Positions 34,631 through 43,753 of a stretch of DNA of 64,000 bases are shown piece by piece. How positions within the stretch are numbered: the stretch's first letter is position 1; each line of letters starts with the position of its first letter. The notes beneath the pieces were generated by a model, which saw nothing but the letters and a program-made list of their open reading frames with translations, did not search any database and had not been told where the DNA came from. Origin of the DNA: Pontibacter burrus (GTDB lineage Bacteria; Bacteroidota; Bacteroidia; Cytophagales; Hymenobacteraceae); the NCBI RefSeq assembly GCF_010686685.1, contig NZ_JAAGWD010000005.1:1-64000 (forward strand). Direction: 5' to 3'. The translations under genes and the position numbers were made by a program.

Positions 34631-36007
34631 TTATCTTCCACGCTTGTCTTTCATCCAGGCATCCAGTATATCAACCAGTTCATAATTAAAATTATCAGCC
34701 ATAAACGTGTCGTAAGTGCCGTCGTTTTGCATGCGGGAGTAAGCTTTCTGGCTACCGGATTTTACAAATGTGTGGTCGGTTGCGGGAATGAACTTGTATT
34801 CGGCTTTGCCTGGATGGTAGCTGTTTACAACGTCTGCAATTATTTTGGCACCGTCAGCATCAATGGCCTGCACATCGGCTTCTCCAAACATCGAAAGCAC
34901 ATAGGCATCTGCCTCTTTCCAGGATTTATTCACAGGTACATCGTATAGCTCCTGCAGGTAAGTATAGTGCCTGCCGAAAATGCGTTCATCGCCCTGCCAT
35001 CCAAAGTAGGTTTGCATGTAGTCTTTGTACTTTTCGTTCTGGGCAAGTAGAGCTGGGGTTTTCTTCTGCACCATAAACTCATACAACAATGGTATCGCTA
35101 TTTTCTGGTCTTCATCAATCTGCACGTAATCAACACCTATAATTGGGTGCTGCTCGCGGCCCAGCTCTATCATGTATTCCAGCCATGGTTTACCTGTAGC
35201 GCCATAAGTCATAATGCCTTTTACTTTGTTATCCATAGCAATAAGCGGTGCTGTAGTTGCTCCCAGCGAGTGGCCGAACAGGAACACGTTATTCTGATCT
35301 ACAAAATCGTAAGACTTCAGCTTTTTAAGGCCGGCAGCGAAGGCAGCAAGTTCTTCGTTGTAGCCAATGTCCTGGCAGGGTTTGGTGCCCATACTATCGC
35401 CCATGCCCGGCTTCTCCATCCTGAATACCGCATACCCTTTCTGAACCAGCCCATCTATCAGGCGGCGCTGCGTGTCGTGCTCCGGCATGTTATCCAGGGA
35501 GTAGCAGGTAAATCCTTGTATGAAGAACACAGCTGGAAAAATGCCTTTGCCTTTTGGTTTCTTCATGATGGCGCGGGAATAGCCGTTATTGGCCAAGGCT
35601 ACTTCATCGTAAATTACTTCTGCCTTTGGGTCAGTTTCATAAGGCATCGGCTTAACTTTTCCCTTTAACTGCGTTTTTTCACCGTTCCGATACAAGTTTA
35701 TAGTTACGTTCTCACCTACACTAAAGGCCCGGGCAGTGGCTACAACATCCTGTGTACTGGCTATAGTTTTGCCATTTATGCTTATGATCACATCCTGTGG
35801 CTGTAGTTTAAGCGCGGCTGCCGTGCTGTTTGGGATTACGGACACAACTATAGCGCCTTTGCCGTCCGGTACTTTTTTAGCCGTAGCCAGCGAGTCTGTT
35901 AATGGCGCAACCTGCACGCCCAGAAAAGGCCGGCGCTTCAGATGTTGAGAATGGCCAGGTAACGCATAAAACGTTAGCGTCATGAATAGTAAGATCAGAT
36001 TCTTCAT
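34631..36007 (-). CDS. PDZ domain plus alpha/beta hydrolase, secreted
   Basis: A 458-residue exported fusion. After a signal peptide (cleavage near PGHSQ) a PDZ domain occupies about residues 30-115 (KGAIVVSVIPNSTAAALKLQ, ISINGKTIAS), then an alpha/beta hydrolase fold (about 150-455) with the nucleophile GHSLGA near residue 246 and a C-terminal ATDHTFVKSG for the His. The acid is probably in MFGEADVQAI. Activity would be an esterase or peptidase in the periplasm, with the PDZ domain recruiting a substrate or partner. No operon partner. The order PDZ-hydrolase is uncommon and worth noting, though known in Bacteroidetes. Confidence 0.82.
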   Translation of the reverse strand: MKNLILLFMTLTFYALPGHSQHLKRRPFLGVQVAPLTDSLATAKKVPDGKGAIVVSVIPNSTAAALKLQPQDVIISINGKTIASTQDVVATARAFSVGENVTINLYRNGEKTQLKGKVKPMPYETDPKAEVIYDEVALANNGYSRAIMKKPKGKGIFPAVFFIQGFTCYSLDNMPEHDTQRRLIDGLVQKGYAVFRMEKPGMGDSMGTKPCQDIGYNEELAAFAAGLKKLKSYDFVDQNNVFLFGHSLGATTAPLIAMDNKVKGIMTYGATGKPWLEYMIELGREQHPIIGVDYVQIDEDQKIAIPLLYEFMVQKKTPALLAQNEKYKDYMQTYFGWQGDERIFGRHYTYLQELYDVPVNKSWKEADAYVLSMFGEADVQAIDADGAKIIADVVNSYHPGKAEYKFIPATDHTFVKSGSQKAYSRMQNDGTYDTFMADNFNYELVDILDAWMKDKRGR

Positions 36008-36261
36008 AGTTATAGTTTAGTATCAGGTATAAAAATATTCTCCCAAAAGTATAAATTTTTACCCTTCACTAAAATTCTCTTTTCTAACTACAAAAAATTG
36101 CTTAACTTCAGAAATGAGCAGTTGCTCAATGCTTTCAGAAAAAAAATTACACTTGCCGGGAGTAATAAGGCCCGGAAATTGCGTTAGGAGAATACAAATG
36201 AACAGGTGCGTAGTCAACAGGTTTTGAATACTGCATCAACTTTTAGCGAGAGGGGAGATAT

Positions 36262-37155
36262 ATGGCGCAGTTCTTACAACCTAAATTGGCAAAAGGGTTT
36301 GCCGTACGGTTCATCCAGATCATCATCGTTTTTCCGATGGCGGTGCTACTCAGCTTTTACATTCCGCCTTACAAATCTATGGACTATGAGCTGCACTTCC
36401 TGCTCTGGTTTATGGTATCGGCGGCTCTGTCGGTTATAGTTACCCGCATCAGCCCTAAACTTACCGTACTTTCTTTTTTCACCATTATGGGTGTCTTCTT
36501 TTACAACAGTAAATTCCCGAACCATACGTTCAGCGACATTTACTCGGAGTATAACGCTGCCCTAGTGAATATGACCAGCAACCCGCATAAGGTATCGTAC
36601 TTTAAGCCGGTAAAAGGTACCTATTTTCAGCAGGAGCGCGTGAAAAACGCTATGCAGCCTACGCACCCTAAAGTGCGGAACTTCGCCGTAGAAAACTCAA
36701 CGCGCTACTTCCACGATGAGTATTACCGCAAGTATGGCAAGCTGGTTCGCTATTTTTCCCTGTTCAAGCATATCCGAAGCAACTGGAAATACGTGAACGA
36801 CCCGGTAAACATGGATTACTATTCACCGCCAGTGGAAAGCATGGAGCTATTAGCCGGCGATTGCGACGATTATGCGATCCTGATGGCGTCATCTATCATG
36901 GCGATTGGCGGTGAAGCGCGTGTCGTGATCTCGGAGAGCCATATGTACACCGAAGTGAAAGTTGGCAAATCAGATGATATCGACAACGTGAGCCATGTGG
37001 TAAGAACCTTGTTTCCGGATGAAGTGAACAACGGCAAGATCCACTTTCACCAGACTAACGACGAACTATGGATCAACTTCGATTATACAGCACGCCACCC
37101 GGGCGGATATTTCCTGGAGCCGGAACTATACAGCGTGATCACATTTAATAAATAA
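36262..37155 (+). CDS. Membrane-anchored transglutaminase-like protein
   Basis: A 297-residue protein. Three hydrophobic segments fill the first ~95 residues (FIQIIIVFPMAVLLSFYIPP, LHFLLWFMVSAALSVIVT, LTVLSFFTIMGVFFY), followed by a soluble transglutaminase-like domain with the catalytic-type Cys in LLAGDCDDYAILMASS (about 198-213) and a later His in VSHVV. Such domains act as cysteine proteases or crosslinkers outside the membrane. It precedes the response regulator gene by 116 bp with a terminator between. The upstream spacer (36008-36261) has the inverted repeat TGAGCA-GT-TGCTCA at 36115-36128. Confidence 0.8.
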   Translation: MAQFLQPKLAKGFAVRFIQIIIVFPMAVLLSFYIPPYKSMDYELHFLLWFMVSAALSVIVTRISPKLTVLSFFTIMGVFFYNSKFPNHTFSDIYSEYNAALVNMTSNPHKVSYFKPVKGTYFQQERVKNAMQPTHPKVRNFAVENSTRYFHDEYYRKYGKLVRYFSLFKHIRSNWKYVNDPVNMDYYSPPVESMELLAGDCDDYAILMASSIMAIGGEARVVISESHMYTEVKVGKSDDIDNVSHVVRTLFPDEVNNGKIHFHQTNDELWINFDYTARHPGGYFLEPELYSVITFNK

Positions 37156-37204
37156 GCACATACTATAAGTATAGCTAAATCAGTTTTATAAACGTACAAG
37201 TGCA

Positions 37205-37232
37205 GCAGCCACCCTTGCCGGTGGCTGTTTTA
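37205..37232 (+). terminator. Terminator after the transglutaminase-like gene
   Basis: AGCCACC pairs with GGTGGCT around CTTGCC and is followed by GTTTTATT. Confidence 0.85.
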
Positions 37233-37271
37233 TTATTTAATTTAGCCTGATAACCTAAACTGAATCTACCT

Positions 37272-38438
37272 ATGCCCAAAATTCTGATCATAGATGATGA
37301 GCGGGCCATCCGTAGCACCCTGAAGGAAATTCTGGAATTTGAGAGTTATACCGTTGACGAAGCCGAAGACGGTGAGAAGGGGCTGCAGCTTTTTGGCAAA
37401 TCTAAATACGATGTAGTGCTTTGCGACATTAAAATGCCCGGCATGGATGGCATTGAGGTGTTGGAGAAAGCGATGGAAATTGCGCCGGATGTGCCTTTTA
37501 TCATGATATCGGCACACGGAACAATTGATACTGCCGTGGAAGCCACCAAAAAAGGCGCCTACGATTTTCTGCAGAAACCACCGGACCTAAACCGCCTGCT
37601 GGTAACCGTACGCAACGCCTTGGATAAAGCCACCCTGGTAACCGAAACCAAGATCCTGAAGAAGAAGATCTCAAAGACCTATGAAATGGTTGGAGCTTCG
37701 GAAGCACTTGGCCGGGTAAAGCAAGCAATAGAAAAAGTTGCCCCTACTGATGCGCGCGTGCTGATTACCGGACCTAACGGATCGGGCAAGGAACTGGTAG
37801 CACGTTCTATACACGAGCACAGCAACCGCGCCCACGGACCTTTGGTGGAAGTAAACTGCGCCGCCATACCAAGTGAACTGATCGAGAGTGAATTGTTTGG
37901 CCACGAGAAAGGCTCGTTTACATCGGCAGTGAAGCAGCGCATTGGCAAGTTTGAACAGGCAAATGGCGGTACCTTATTCCTGGATGAGGTGGGTGATATG
38001 AGCTTATCGGCGCAGGCCAAAGTGCTTCGGGCCTTACAGGAGCATAGAATTACCCGCGTGGGCGGCGATAAAGACATACAGGTAGATGTGCGCGTAATTG
38101 CGGCTACTAACAAAAACCTGCTGGAAGAGATTGAAGCCAGAAACTTCCGTGAGGACTTATACCACCGCCTGGGTGTAATCCTGATTCATGTGCCGCCCCT
38201 GAACGAGCGCCGCGAGGATATTCCGGACCTGGTAAGCAAGTTCTTGAACGACATCGCCAACGACTATGGCAACAAGCCTAAAGCTATAGCTGCTGATGCC
38301 ATGGAGTATTTGCAGGAACTGGATTGGCGAGGCAATGTGCGTGAATTGCGCAACGTAGTAGAGCGCCTAGTAATTATGAGCGGAAGCGAAATTACTTTAG
38401 AAGATGCCAGATCTTATGCCCGCCCGGTTGTAGCGTAA
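37272..38438 (+). CDS. NtrC-type response regulator lacking the DNA-binding domain
   Basis: A 388-residue two-domain regulator. Receiver domain (about 1-120) has phosphoacceptor Asp52 in LCDIKMPGMDG. The AAA+ sigma-54 interaction domain (about 142-365) has Walker A GPNGSGKE (167-174), Walker B GGTLFLDEVGD and a sensor/arginine-finger region FREDLYHRLG. Two departures are visible: the sigma-54-contact loop GAFTGA reads GSFTSA (214-219), and the C-terminal Fis-type HTH is missing, the protein ending just after the helical lid (SYARPVVA). Both suggest a regulator acting without sequence-specific DNA binding, or through protein contacts. No histidine kinase gene is adjacent. The stop is genuine: a terminator follows at once. 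Confidence 0.92.
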   Translation: MPKILIIDDERAIRSTLKEILEFESYTVDEAEDGEKGLQLFGKSKYDVVLCDIKMPGMDGIEVLEKAMEIAPDVPFIMISAHGTIDTAVEATKKGAYDFLQKPPDLNRLLVTVRNALDKATLVTETKILKKKISKTYEMVGASEALGRVKQAIEKVAPTDARVLITGPNGSGKELVARSIHEHSNRAHGPLVEVNCAAIPSELIESELFGHEKGSFTSAVKQRIGKFEQANGGTLFLDEVGDMSLSAQAKVLRALQEHRITRVGGDKDIQVDVRVIAATNKNLLEEIEARNFREDLYHRLGVILIHVPPLNERREDIPDLVSKFLNDIANDYGNKPKAIAADAMEYLQELDWRGNVRELRNVVERLVIMSGSEITLEDARSYARPVVA

Positions 38439-38457
38439 GCTATAGTTTATAAACTAT

Positions 38458-38504
38458 AAACCCGCAGATTTGAAGTTGTACAGCTTCTGATCTGCGGGTT
38501 TTTT
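38458..38504. terminator. Bidirectional terminator
   Basis: AACCCGCAGAT pairs with ATCTGCGGGTT over a ~20-base loop with an inner GAAG/CTTC stem, then six Ts. It lies between the convergent regulator and MtfA-like genes. Confidence 0.92.
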
Positions 38505-39423
38505 ATGCTGCTGACTTTTTAAGCAGGCAACAGTTCTTATACTTTTCGCCGCTGCCGCATGGGCACGCCTCGTTTCGTCCTAATCGCTTGCCATAGGGGT
38601 TTAAAAGCTCCCTGAAATTCAGGTTAAACCTCCGCTTTGGGTTCTGATGAAATACCTTAGTAAGCAGTGCATACAACTTAGGGTGATTCTCAGCGAGCTT
38701 GTCCGGTTTCTCAAAAAAGTACTCTGTAACTACAGCAAAAAACTCGGCTTCGTTGGTGGCCCCATAAGCATCAATGTCAGACTCTCCGCGCCTGATGCTT
38801 TTTATTTTGCTGTACATCAACTCTTTCCACGGCTTCACCAATTCATCAGGCATGTACGCTCCCGGCACGCCATCAATTTCGCCATCAGCCTGGTCTACCA
38901 TATGGGCAAACTCATGTATTCCTACATTTTTCTTATCAGCCATATCGTTAAAACCACGTTCTAAAGCCGGCTTTGATAAGGTAACATAATGGTCGTTCTG
39001 AAACGGATTTACGCGCCCCAGCACTTCGGCAACAGCACCGCTCTTCTCGTCCTTATATTTGTGAATGCTTTCGGGGAAAACCAGAATTTCGCCAAGATTA
39101 CTATACTCCCAGTCTCTGAACCCGAAAATGGGAATAATAGCGCTGGATGCTACTAACACTTTGGTCAGGTCGTCGATTTGTACGTCGATGCCGGTTATCT
39201 TCTTCTCAGCCAGGAAGAGCTGCAACATCTTCTCAAAGCGCTGTTTCTCTTCGTCCGATTTCAACGTGTGGTAAAAGCCTACCCTATCGCTTAATATTTT
39301 ACGCCACTCCACCGGAAAATCCGTAGCAAGTACCTTTTTCCGTTGCCTGGATTTACGCGTTGCCCAGCGCAGGAAAATGAACAGCGCAACACTTACAAAA
39401 ACTATAAAAGCCAGATACCCCAT
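38503..39423 (-). CDS. mtfA: MtfA-like zinc peptidase with SEC-C metal-binding tail
   Basis: A 306-residue protein with three parts: an N-terminal membrane anchor (YLAFIVFVSVALFIFLRW), an MtfA-type peptidase (about 45-270) with HEFAH (zinc HExxH), and a C-terminal SEC-C motif (ACPCGSGEKYKNCC). In E. coli soluble MtfA interacts with the regulator Mlc; a membrane-anchored form with a SEC-C tail is a different build. I start at the ATG at 39423; a TTG six codons upstream is also in frame. It overlaps nothing: the upstream gene stops 10 bp before it. Confidence 0.86.
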   Translation of the reverse strand: MGYLAFIVFVSVALFIFLRWATRKSRQRKKVLATDFPVEWRKILSDRVGFYHTLKSDEEKQRFEKMLQLFLAEKKITGIDVQIDDLTKVLVASSAIIPIFGFRDWEYSNLGEILVFPESIHKYKDEKSGAVAEVLGRVNPFQNDHYVTLSKPALERGFNDMADKKNVGIHEFAHMVDQADGEIDGVPGAYMPDELVKPWKELMYSKIKSIRRGESDIDAYGATNEAEFFAVVTEYFFEKPDKLAENHPKLYALLTKVFHQNPKRRFNLNFRELLNPYGKRLGRNEACPCGSGEKYKNCCLLKKSAA

Positions 39424-39433
39424 GGAAGATGCT

Positions 39434-40426
39434 TTAAGCAATTAACAAGTTACAACCCCTGATATCCGAATTATCAAAACGGCCCAGTACCTCGAAACCG
39501 CCATCCGCGTGCATTTTGCCAATGTCTTTGGTTTCTATAAAAGCACAGGAATCCACATTAGCAAGGTCAATAACATTTATGCCTCCGGAGCGGTGGTGGT
39601 TGCCCTTGTCAAACGGATCGTTCAGGTCGCGGAGCAGGATCTGCATGGTTTGGCCAGGGTAAAAGATGCCATTGCCTTTGGAATACCCCTGCGAGAGCAG
39701 TTCTGTCATACCATATTCTGAGTGAATGGTTTCTACACCAAAACCTTTTATAAGGTAACTATGCAGCTCTTCACGTATCATTTCGCGGTGGCGCCCTTTC
39801 ATGCCACCTGTTTCCATAATGGTTACGCCACTAAAATCATGATTGCCCTGCAGCTCTTCAGCCCAATCCAGCAGCGCATAGCTTACGCCTATCAGCAATA
39901 TTTTTTTGCCGCGCGTTTTAGCCATAGTTATAGTTTGCAAAAGCTGGTCGCGGTTATGCAGGTAAAAACCTTCTTCGTGCTGACCGGTTTGTTGTGTAAA
40001 ATAATCTACCATTGCCACCAGGCTTGAACCACCCTGCTCCAGGTAAGACGGTAACAGGGCAAGTACGATATATTCCTGCAGCGGGCCGTAAAAGCGCTCG
40101 AAAATATGTTTGGTAACCTGGTTATACCATTGCAGGTCGGCCACATAATGTTTGCTGCGGTTTTGCTGTGTAGTTCCGCTGCTCAGGAATGTTACTTCCG
40201 GCTCGAAGCTGCCAGTTGCAACCTTTTGCTGTTTAAAGAACTCTATAGGTAAGAAAGGGATTTGTTTTATATCTGTCACCTGGTCGGGGTGGATGTTCAG
40301 GTGCTGCAGAAATGAACTATAAACCGGGTTATGCACGGCCTGGTACCTGAAGAGCGACAGCGCCATCCGGGTAAAATCTATAGTTTGCTCAAGTAACTGT
40401 TGCCTGTACTGCGCCTTAAAATCCAT
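39434..40426 (-). CDS. LuxE/PaaK-family acyl-activating enzyme
   Basis: A 330-residue adenylate-forming protein related to LuxE acyl-protein synthetase and phenylacetate-CoA ligase. The nucleotide-binding loop is FLSSGTTQQNRSKH (about 85-98); SGTTQ is the Ser/Thr/Gly-rich adenylation signature; ETGGMKGRHR and EYGMTELLSQGY (about 231-242) are the family motifs that hold the adenylate. It is shorter than PaaK (430) and the size of LuxE (about 370). Start at ATG 40426; the annotated TTG one codon earlier is not needed. It stands in a minus-strand pair with the MtfA-like gene, 10 bp apart. Substrate unknown. Confidence 0.85.
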   Translation of the reverse strand: MDFKAQYRQQLLEQTIDFTRMALSLFRYQAVHNPVYSSFLQHLNIHPDQVTDIKQIPFLPIEFFKQQKVATGSFEPEVTFLSSGTTQQNRSKHYVADLQWYNQVTKHIFERFYGPLQEYIVLALLPSYLEQGGSSLVAMVDYFTQQTGQHEEGFYLHNRDQLLQTITMAKTRGKKILLIGVSYALLDWAEELQGNHDFSGVTIMETGGMKGRHREMIREELHSYLIKGFGVETIHSEYGMTELLSQGYSKGNGIFYPGQTMQILLRDLNDPFDKGNHHRSGGINVIDLANVDSCAFIETKDIGKMHADGGFEVLGRFDNSDIRGCNLLIA

Positions 40427-40502
40427 CAAATAAACTTATAACAAATCCTATATCTAATCGTTTGATTTAGTAAATTTAGCTTCATTTTTTCGATTTCCCC
40501 TT

Positions 40503-41072
40503 ATGAACAATATGCTAAAGTACAGCCTTGCCTGCCTCCTGATGCTGCTGGCCTTTACGTCCTGCCGCAAGGAACCGAACTACCCTATAGAGCCTGAAAT
40601 TGAGTTTAAACGCATAGAGAAGTTTACGCATGAGCCGAACGGTATAAAAACAGATACCCTGACGTTTGTAATTGGTTACAAAGATGGCGATGGCAACCTG
40701 GGTCTCAGACCATACGACTCTAGAGCTGGTGCTACAGACCCGGACAGCCAGGCCCCCTTCAACTTTGGCTCTCCCTTCTATAATAACTTCCATCTCAAGT
40801 TTTATGAACAGGTTCGTCAGCCCGACGGCAGCCTGACATTCGAGCCATTCAGAGGCGGTTTTGAATTGCAGCAGCGTTTCCCCAGAATTTCGACAGATGA
40901 GCGTGTAGAACCGCTGGAAGGTGAGATCAGGTTTAAATATGTAATTACAGCACTTGAAGTTGACCCGGGAACTGTACTCCGGTTCGAGGCCTTTATTTAC
41001 GACCGCCAATTGCCTGTACCCAACAAAAGCAACGTAGTGGTTTCGGAGCCGGTAACTTTGCTTGTTGAGTAA
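40503..41072 (+). CDS. Hypothetical lipoprotein
   Basis: A 189-residue exported protein with a lipobox (LLAFTSC, Cys near 21). The mature part is beta-rich: EIEFKRIEKFTHE, TLTFVIGYKDGDGNLGLRP, FRFEAFIYDRQLPVPN. The DGDGNLG turn looks like a metal-binding or structural loop and is common in Bacteroidetes exported proteins of unknown role. Divergent from the LuxE-like gene with a 76-bp spacer and ended by a terminator. Function unknown. Confidence 0.75.
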   Translation: MNNMLKYSLACLLMLLAFTSCRKEPNYPIEPEIEFKRIEKFTHEPNGIKTDTLTFVIGYKDGDGNLGLRPYDSRAGATDPDSQAPFNFGSPFYNNFHLKFYEQVRQPDGSLTFEPFRGGFELQQRFPRISTDERVEPLEGEIRFKYVITALEVDPGTVLRFEAFIYDRQLPVPNKSNVVVSEPVTLLVE

Positions 41073-41097
41073 CTATAGAGAACTGAAACTATAACAC

Positions 41098-41136
41098 AAA
41101 AAAGGCCCTGCAACTATAGCTGCAGGGCCTTTTTAT
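41098..41136. terminator. Bidirectional terminator with CTATAG in the loop
   Basis: AAAAAGGCCCTGCA pairs with TGCAGGGCCTTTTT around ACTATAGC, between convergent lipoprotein and E1 genes. Confidence 0.93.
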
Positions 41137-41153
41137 TGTACTGTATTTTAAAC

Positions 41154-43562
41154 TTAGTAGATCGTCGGGTATTTAGCCGGATCCGCTTCGTGCAGGATGT
41201 CATAAACGGCTTCAAATACATCCTCAGTATTCGGCTTCGAGAAATAATCACCATCGGAGCCATAAGGAGGACGATGCGCCTGTGCTGCCAGGCACTGCGG
41301 CTTCGAATCCAGCCATCTCCAGGCTCCCTGCTCATCCACTACCTGCTGCATCATAAAGGCAGTTGCACCACCCGGCACATCTTCGTCAGTAAATAACACA
41401 CGACCCGTTTTGCGGATAGAGTCTGTAATTACATGGTCGATATCGAAAGGTAACAGCGTTTGTACGTCGATCACTTCAGCTGAAATGCCAAACTCCTCCA
41501 GCTGTCGGGCTGCTTCCATTACAATGCGACACATAGAGCCATAGGTAACTATAGTTACATCGTCGCCTGCCTTCAGAATCTCCGGTTTGCCAAGCGGCAC
41601 AGTAAATTCTGCAATGTTATTCGGGATGCGCTCTTTCAGTCTGTAACCGTTCAGGCACTCTATTATAAGCGCTGGCTCATCAGACTTCAACATGGTATTG
41701 TAGAAACCTGCGGCCTGTGTCATGTCGCGCGGTACAAGCACGTGCATACCACGGATGCTGTTCAGGATCATACCGATAGGAGACCCAGAGTGCCAGATAC
41801 CTTCCAGGCGGTGGCCACGGGTACGAACAATAAGCGGCGCTTTCTGCCCACCTTTAGTACGGTACTGCAGGCAAGCCACATCGTCGCTCAGGATCTGGAT
41901 AGCATACAGCAGGTAATCCAGGTACTGAATTTCAGTGATCGGGCGAAGGCCGCGTAATGCCGCACCAATTCCCTGACCAACTATAGTACACTCCCGGATG
42001 CCAGTATCTGTAACGCGCAATTCGCCATATTTTTCCTGTAAACCGGCAAAGGCCTGGTTCACGTCCCCAATCTTTCCAACGTCTTCACCGATGGCAAATA
42101 CACGCGGGTCGCGGGCAAGAATGGCATCAAAGGCAGCCTGCAGTACTTCACGGCCATCTACAACCGGAGAGTTCTCATCAAACTCAGCCTTTACTTCTTC
42201 TACAAGCAGAGCAGACTCTTCAGACTGGCTATATAAGTATGAGTTAAAGCGATCAGCGTTTTCGCCTATAGTTTGCTCCAGCCAACCTACCAGCTCGCGT
42301 TTTGCCTGGCTGCGCTCATCACGCACATAGCGCAGGGCTTTACGCACTGCTCTAACTGCATCGCTGCGGATCGGTACAGTAACCTTGCGCAGTTCCTCGG
42401 TAATAGTTGCTATTTCAGTAATATGATCGCTGTCAGCCGCCAGGTTATCCAGTAACTGGAGTGCTGTAGCATGGTCGTCTTTAATTCCTGAATCGAAAGC
42501 ATTCCAGGCGTTGGTACGCGCAACACGTACGGCTTCCTTCGCTTCGTTCTCTATCTGGTCTAAGTGCTCAGTTGTGGCAATGCCGTTGGCCAGAATCCAC
42601 TCGCGCATTTTCTTTAAGCAGTCGAATTCAGCTTCCCACTCCAGGCGCTCTTTTGACTTGTAGCGCTCATGAGAGCCTGATGTCGAGTGGCCCTGTGGCT
42701 GGGTTACTTCTTCAACGTGTATCAGTACCGGCACATGCTGCTCGCGGCAAACACGCACTGCGGCTTCGTAAGTCTCGCAAAGGGCTGCGTAATCCCAGCC
42801 TTTTACTTTAAATATTTCGTAGCCTTGCTCCCCTTCTGCTGTGCGCTGGAAACCGGCCAGAATTTCAGAAATGCTTCCTTTGGTAGTCTGGTACTCAGCT
42901 GGTACCGAAATACCGTAACCATCGTCCCAAACCGACACCAGCATCGGTACCTGCAGTACCCCACCAGCGTTAATAGCTTCAAAGAACATTCCTTCAGAGG
43001 TAGAGGCGTTACCTATAGTTCCGAAGGCAACTTCGTTACCGTTTACCGAAAACTGTGTCAGGTTTTGCAGTTCCGGGTTCTGGCGGTATAGTTTAGATGC
43101 ATAAGCCAGACCAACTAAACGCGGCATCTGAGAGGCTGTAGGCGAAATATCGGAGCTGGAGTTTTTCTGCTCCATGATGTTTTTCCAGTTGCCTTCATCA
43201 TCCAGCAGGCGCGTTCCAAAGTGTCCGTTCATGGCACGGCCGGCAGTAGATGGCTCGGCCTCTACATCGGTGTGGGCATAAAGCTGGGCAAAATACTGTT
43301 GCAGTGTAAGTTCGCCAATCGCAAACATAAAAGTCTGGTCGCGGTAGTAACCAGAGCGAAAATCACCGTTCTGGAAGAACTTTGCCATGGCCAGTTGGGC
43401 TACTTCTTTTCCATCTCCGAAAATTCCGAATTTGGCTTTGCCCATGAACACTTCCTTGCGGCCTGCAAGGCTAGCCTGGCGGCTTTCCCAGCCCAACCGG
43501 TAGTCCTGAAGTATTTCTTCAGCTGTTAGTTTTTGAGTTATAGATACTTCAGCAGTCTGCAT
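41154..43562 (-). CDS. 2-oxo acid dehydrogenase E1, alpha and beta subunits fused
   Basis: An 802-residue thiamine-diphosphate enzyme. The first ~430 residues are E1-alpha (GNASTSEGMFFEAINAGG for the ThDP site; GHSTSGSHERYKSKERLEWE the phosphorylation-loop region), a linker follows, and from about 470 E1-beta (GEDVGKIGDVNQAFAGLQEK, TDTGIRECTIVGQGIGAALR, TRGHRLEGIWHSGSP). It decarboxylates a 2-oxo acid, probably branched-chain or pyruvate, and reductively acylates E2. Fusion of the two chains is the common form in Bacteroidetes. No E2 or E3 gene is in the window. The 150-bp spacer upstream holds no other gene. Confidence 0.93.
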   Translation of the reverse strand: MQTAEVSITQKLTAEEILQDYRLGWESRQASLAGRKEVFMGKAKFGIFGDGKEVAQLAMAKFFQNGDFRSGYYRDQTFMFAIGELTLQQYFAQLYAHTDVEAEPSTAGRAMNGHFGTRLLDDEGNWKNIMEQKNSSSDISPTASQMPRLVGLAYASKLYRQNPELQNLTQFSVNGNEVAFGTIGNASTSEGMFFEAINAGGVLQVPMLVSVWDDGYGISVPAEYQTTKGSISEILAGFQRTAEGEQGYEIFKVKGWDYAALCETYEAAVRVCREQHVPVLIHVEEVTQPQGHSTSGSHERYKSKERLEWEAEFDCLKKMREWILANGIATTEHLDQIENEAKEAVRVARTNAWNAFDSGIKDDHATALQLLDNLAADSDHITEIATITEELRKVTVPIRSDAVRAVRKALRYVRDERSQAKRELVGWLEQTIGENADRFNSYLYSQSEESALLVEEVKAEFDENSPVVDGREVLQAAFDAILARDPRVFAIGEDVGKIGDVNQAFAGLQEKYGELRVTDTGIRECTIVGQGIGAALRGLRPITEIQYLDYLLYAIQILSDDVACLQYRTKGGQKAPLIVRTRGHRLEGIWHSGSPIGMILNSIRGMHVLVPRDMTQAAGFYNTMLKSDEPALIIECLNGYRLKERIPNNIAEFTVPLGKPEILKAGDDVTIVTYGSMCRIVMEAARQLEEFGISAEVIDVQTLLPFDIDHVITDSIRKTGRVLFTDEDVPGGATAFMMQQVVDEQGAWRWLDSKPQCLAAQAHRPPYGSDGDYFSKPNTEDVFEAVYDILHEADPAKYPTIY

Positions 43563-43753
43563 GATAAATCGGGGTTATACTTTTGGTATAATTTAATTCA
43601 AAATTACAGAAGATTAGCCTAAACTTCAAATTAAGGCCAGCCTTCACTAAATTTGGCATGATAGTGGGATTCGTTAAGTAAAAGATGATTAACTTTGCTT
43701 AGCCCTGATATATGGCCTTACTTTTACGATTAATTGCTTCTCCGTTTGTTGAA

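Noticed and set aside
36114..36227. Plus-strand 37-codon frame before the transglutaminase-like gene
   Set aside because: No composition, conservation or spacing argues for a leader peptide; the TGAGCA-GT-TGCTCA repeat over its start is more likely a binding site.
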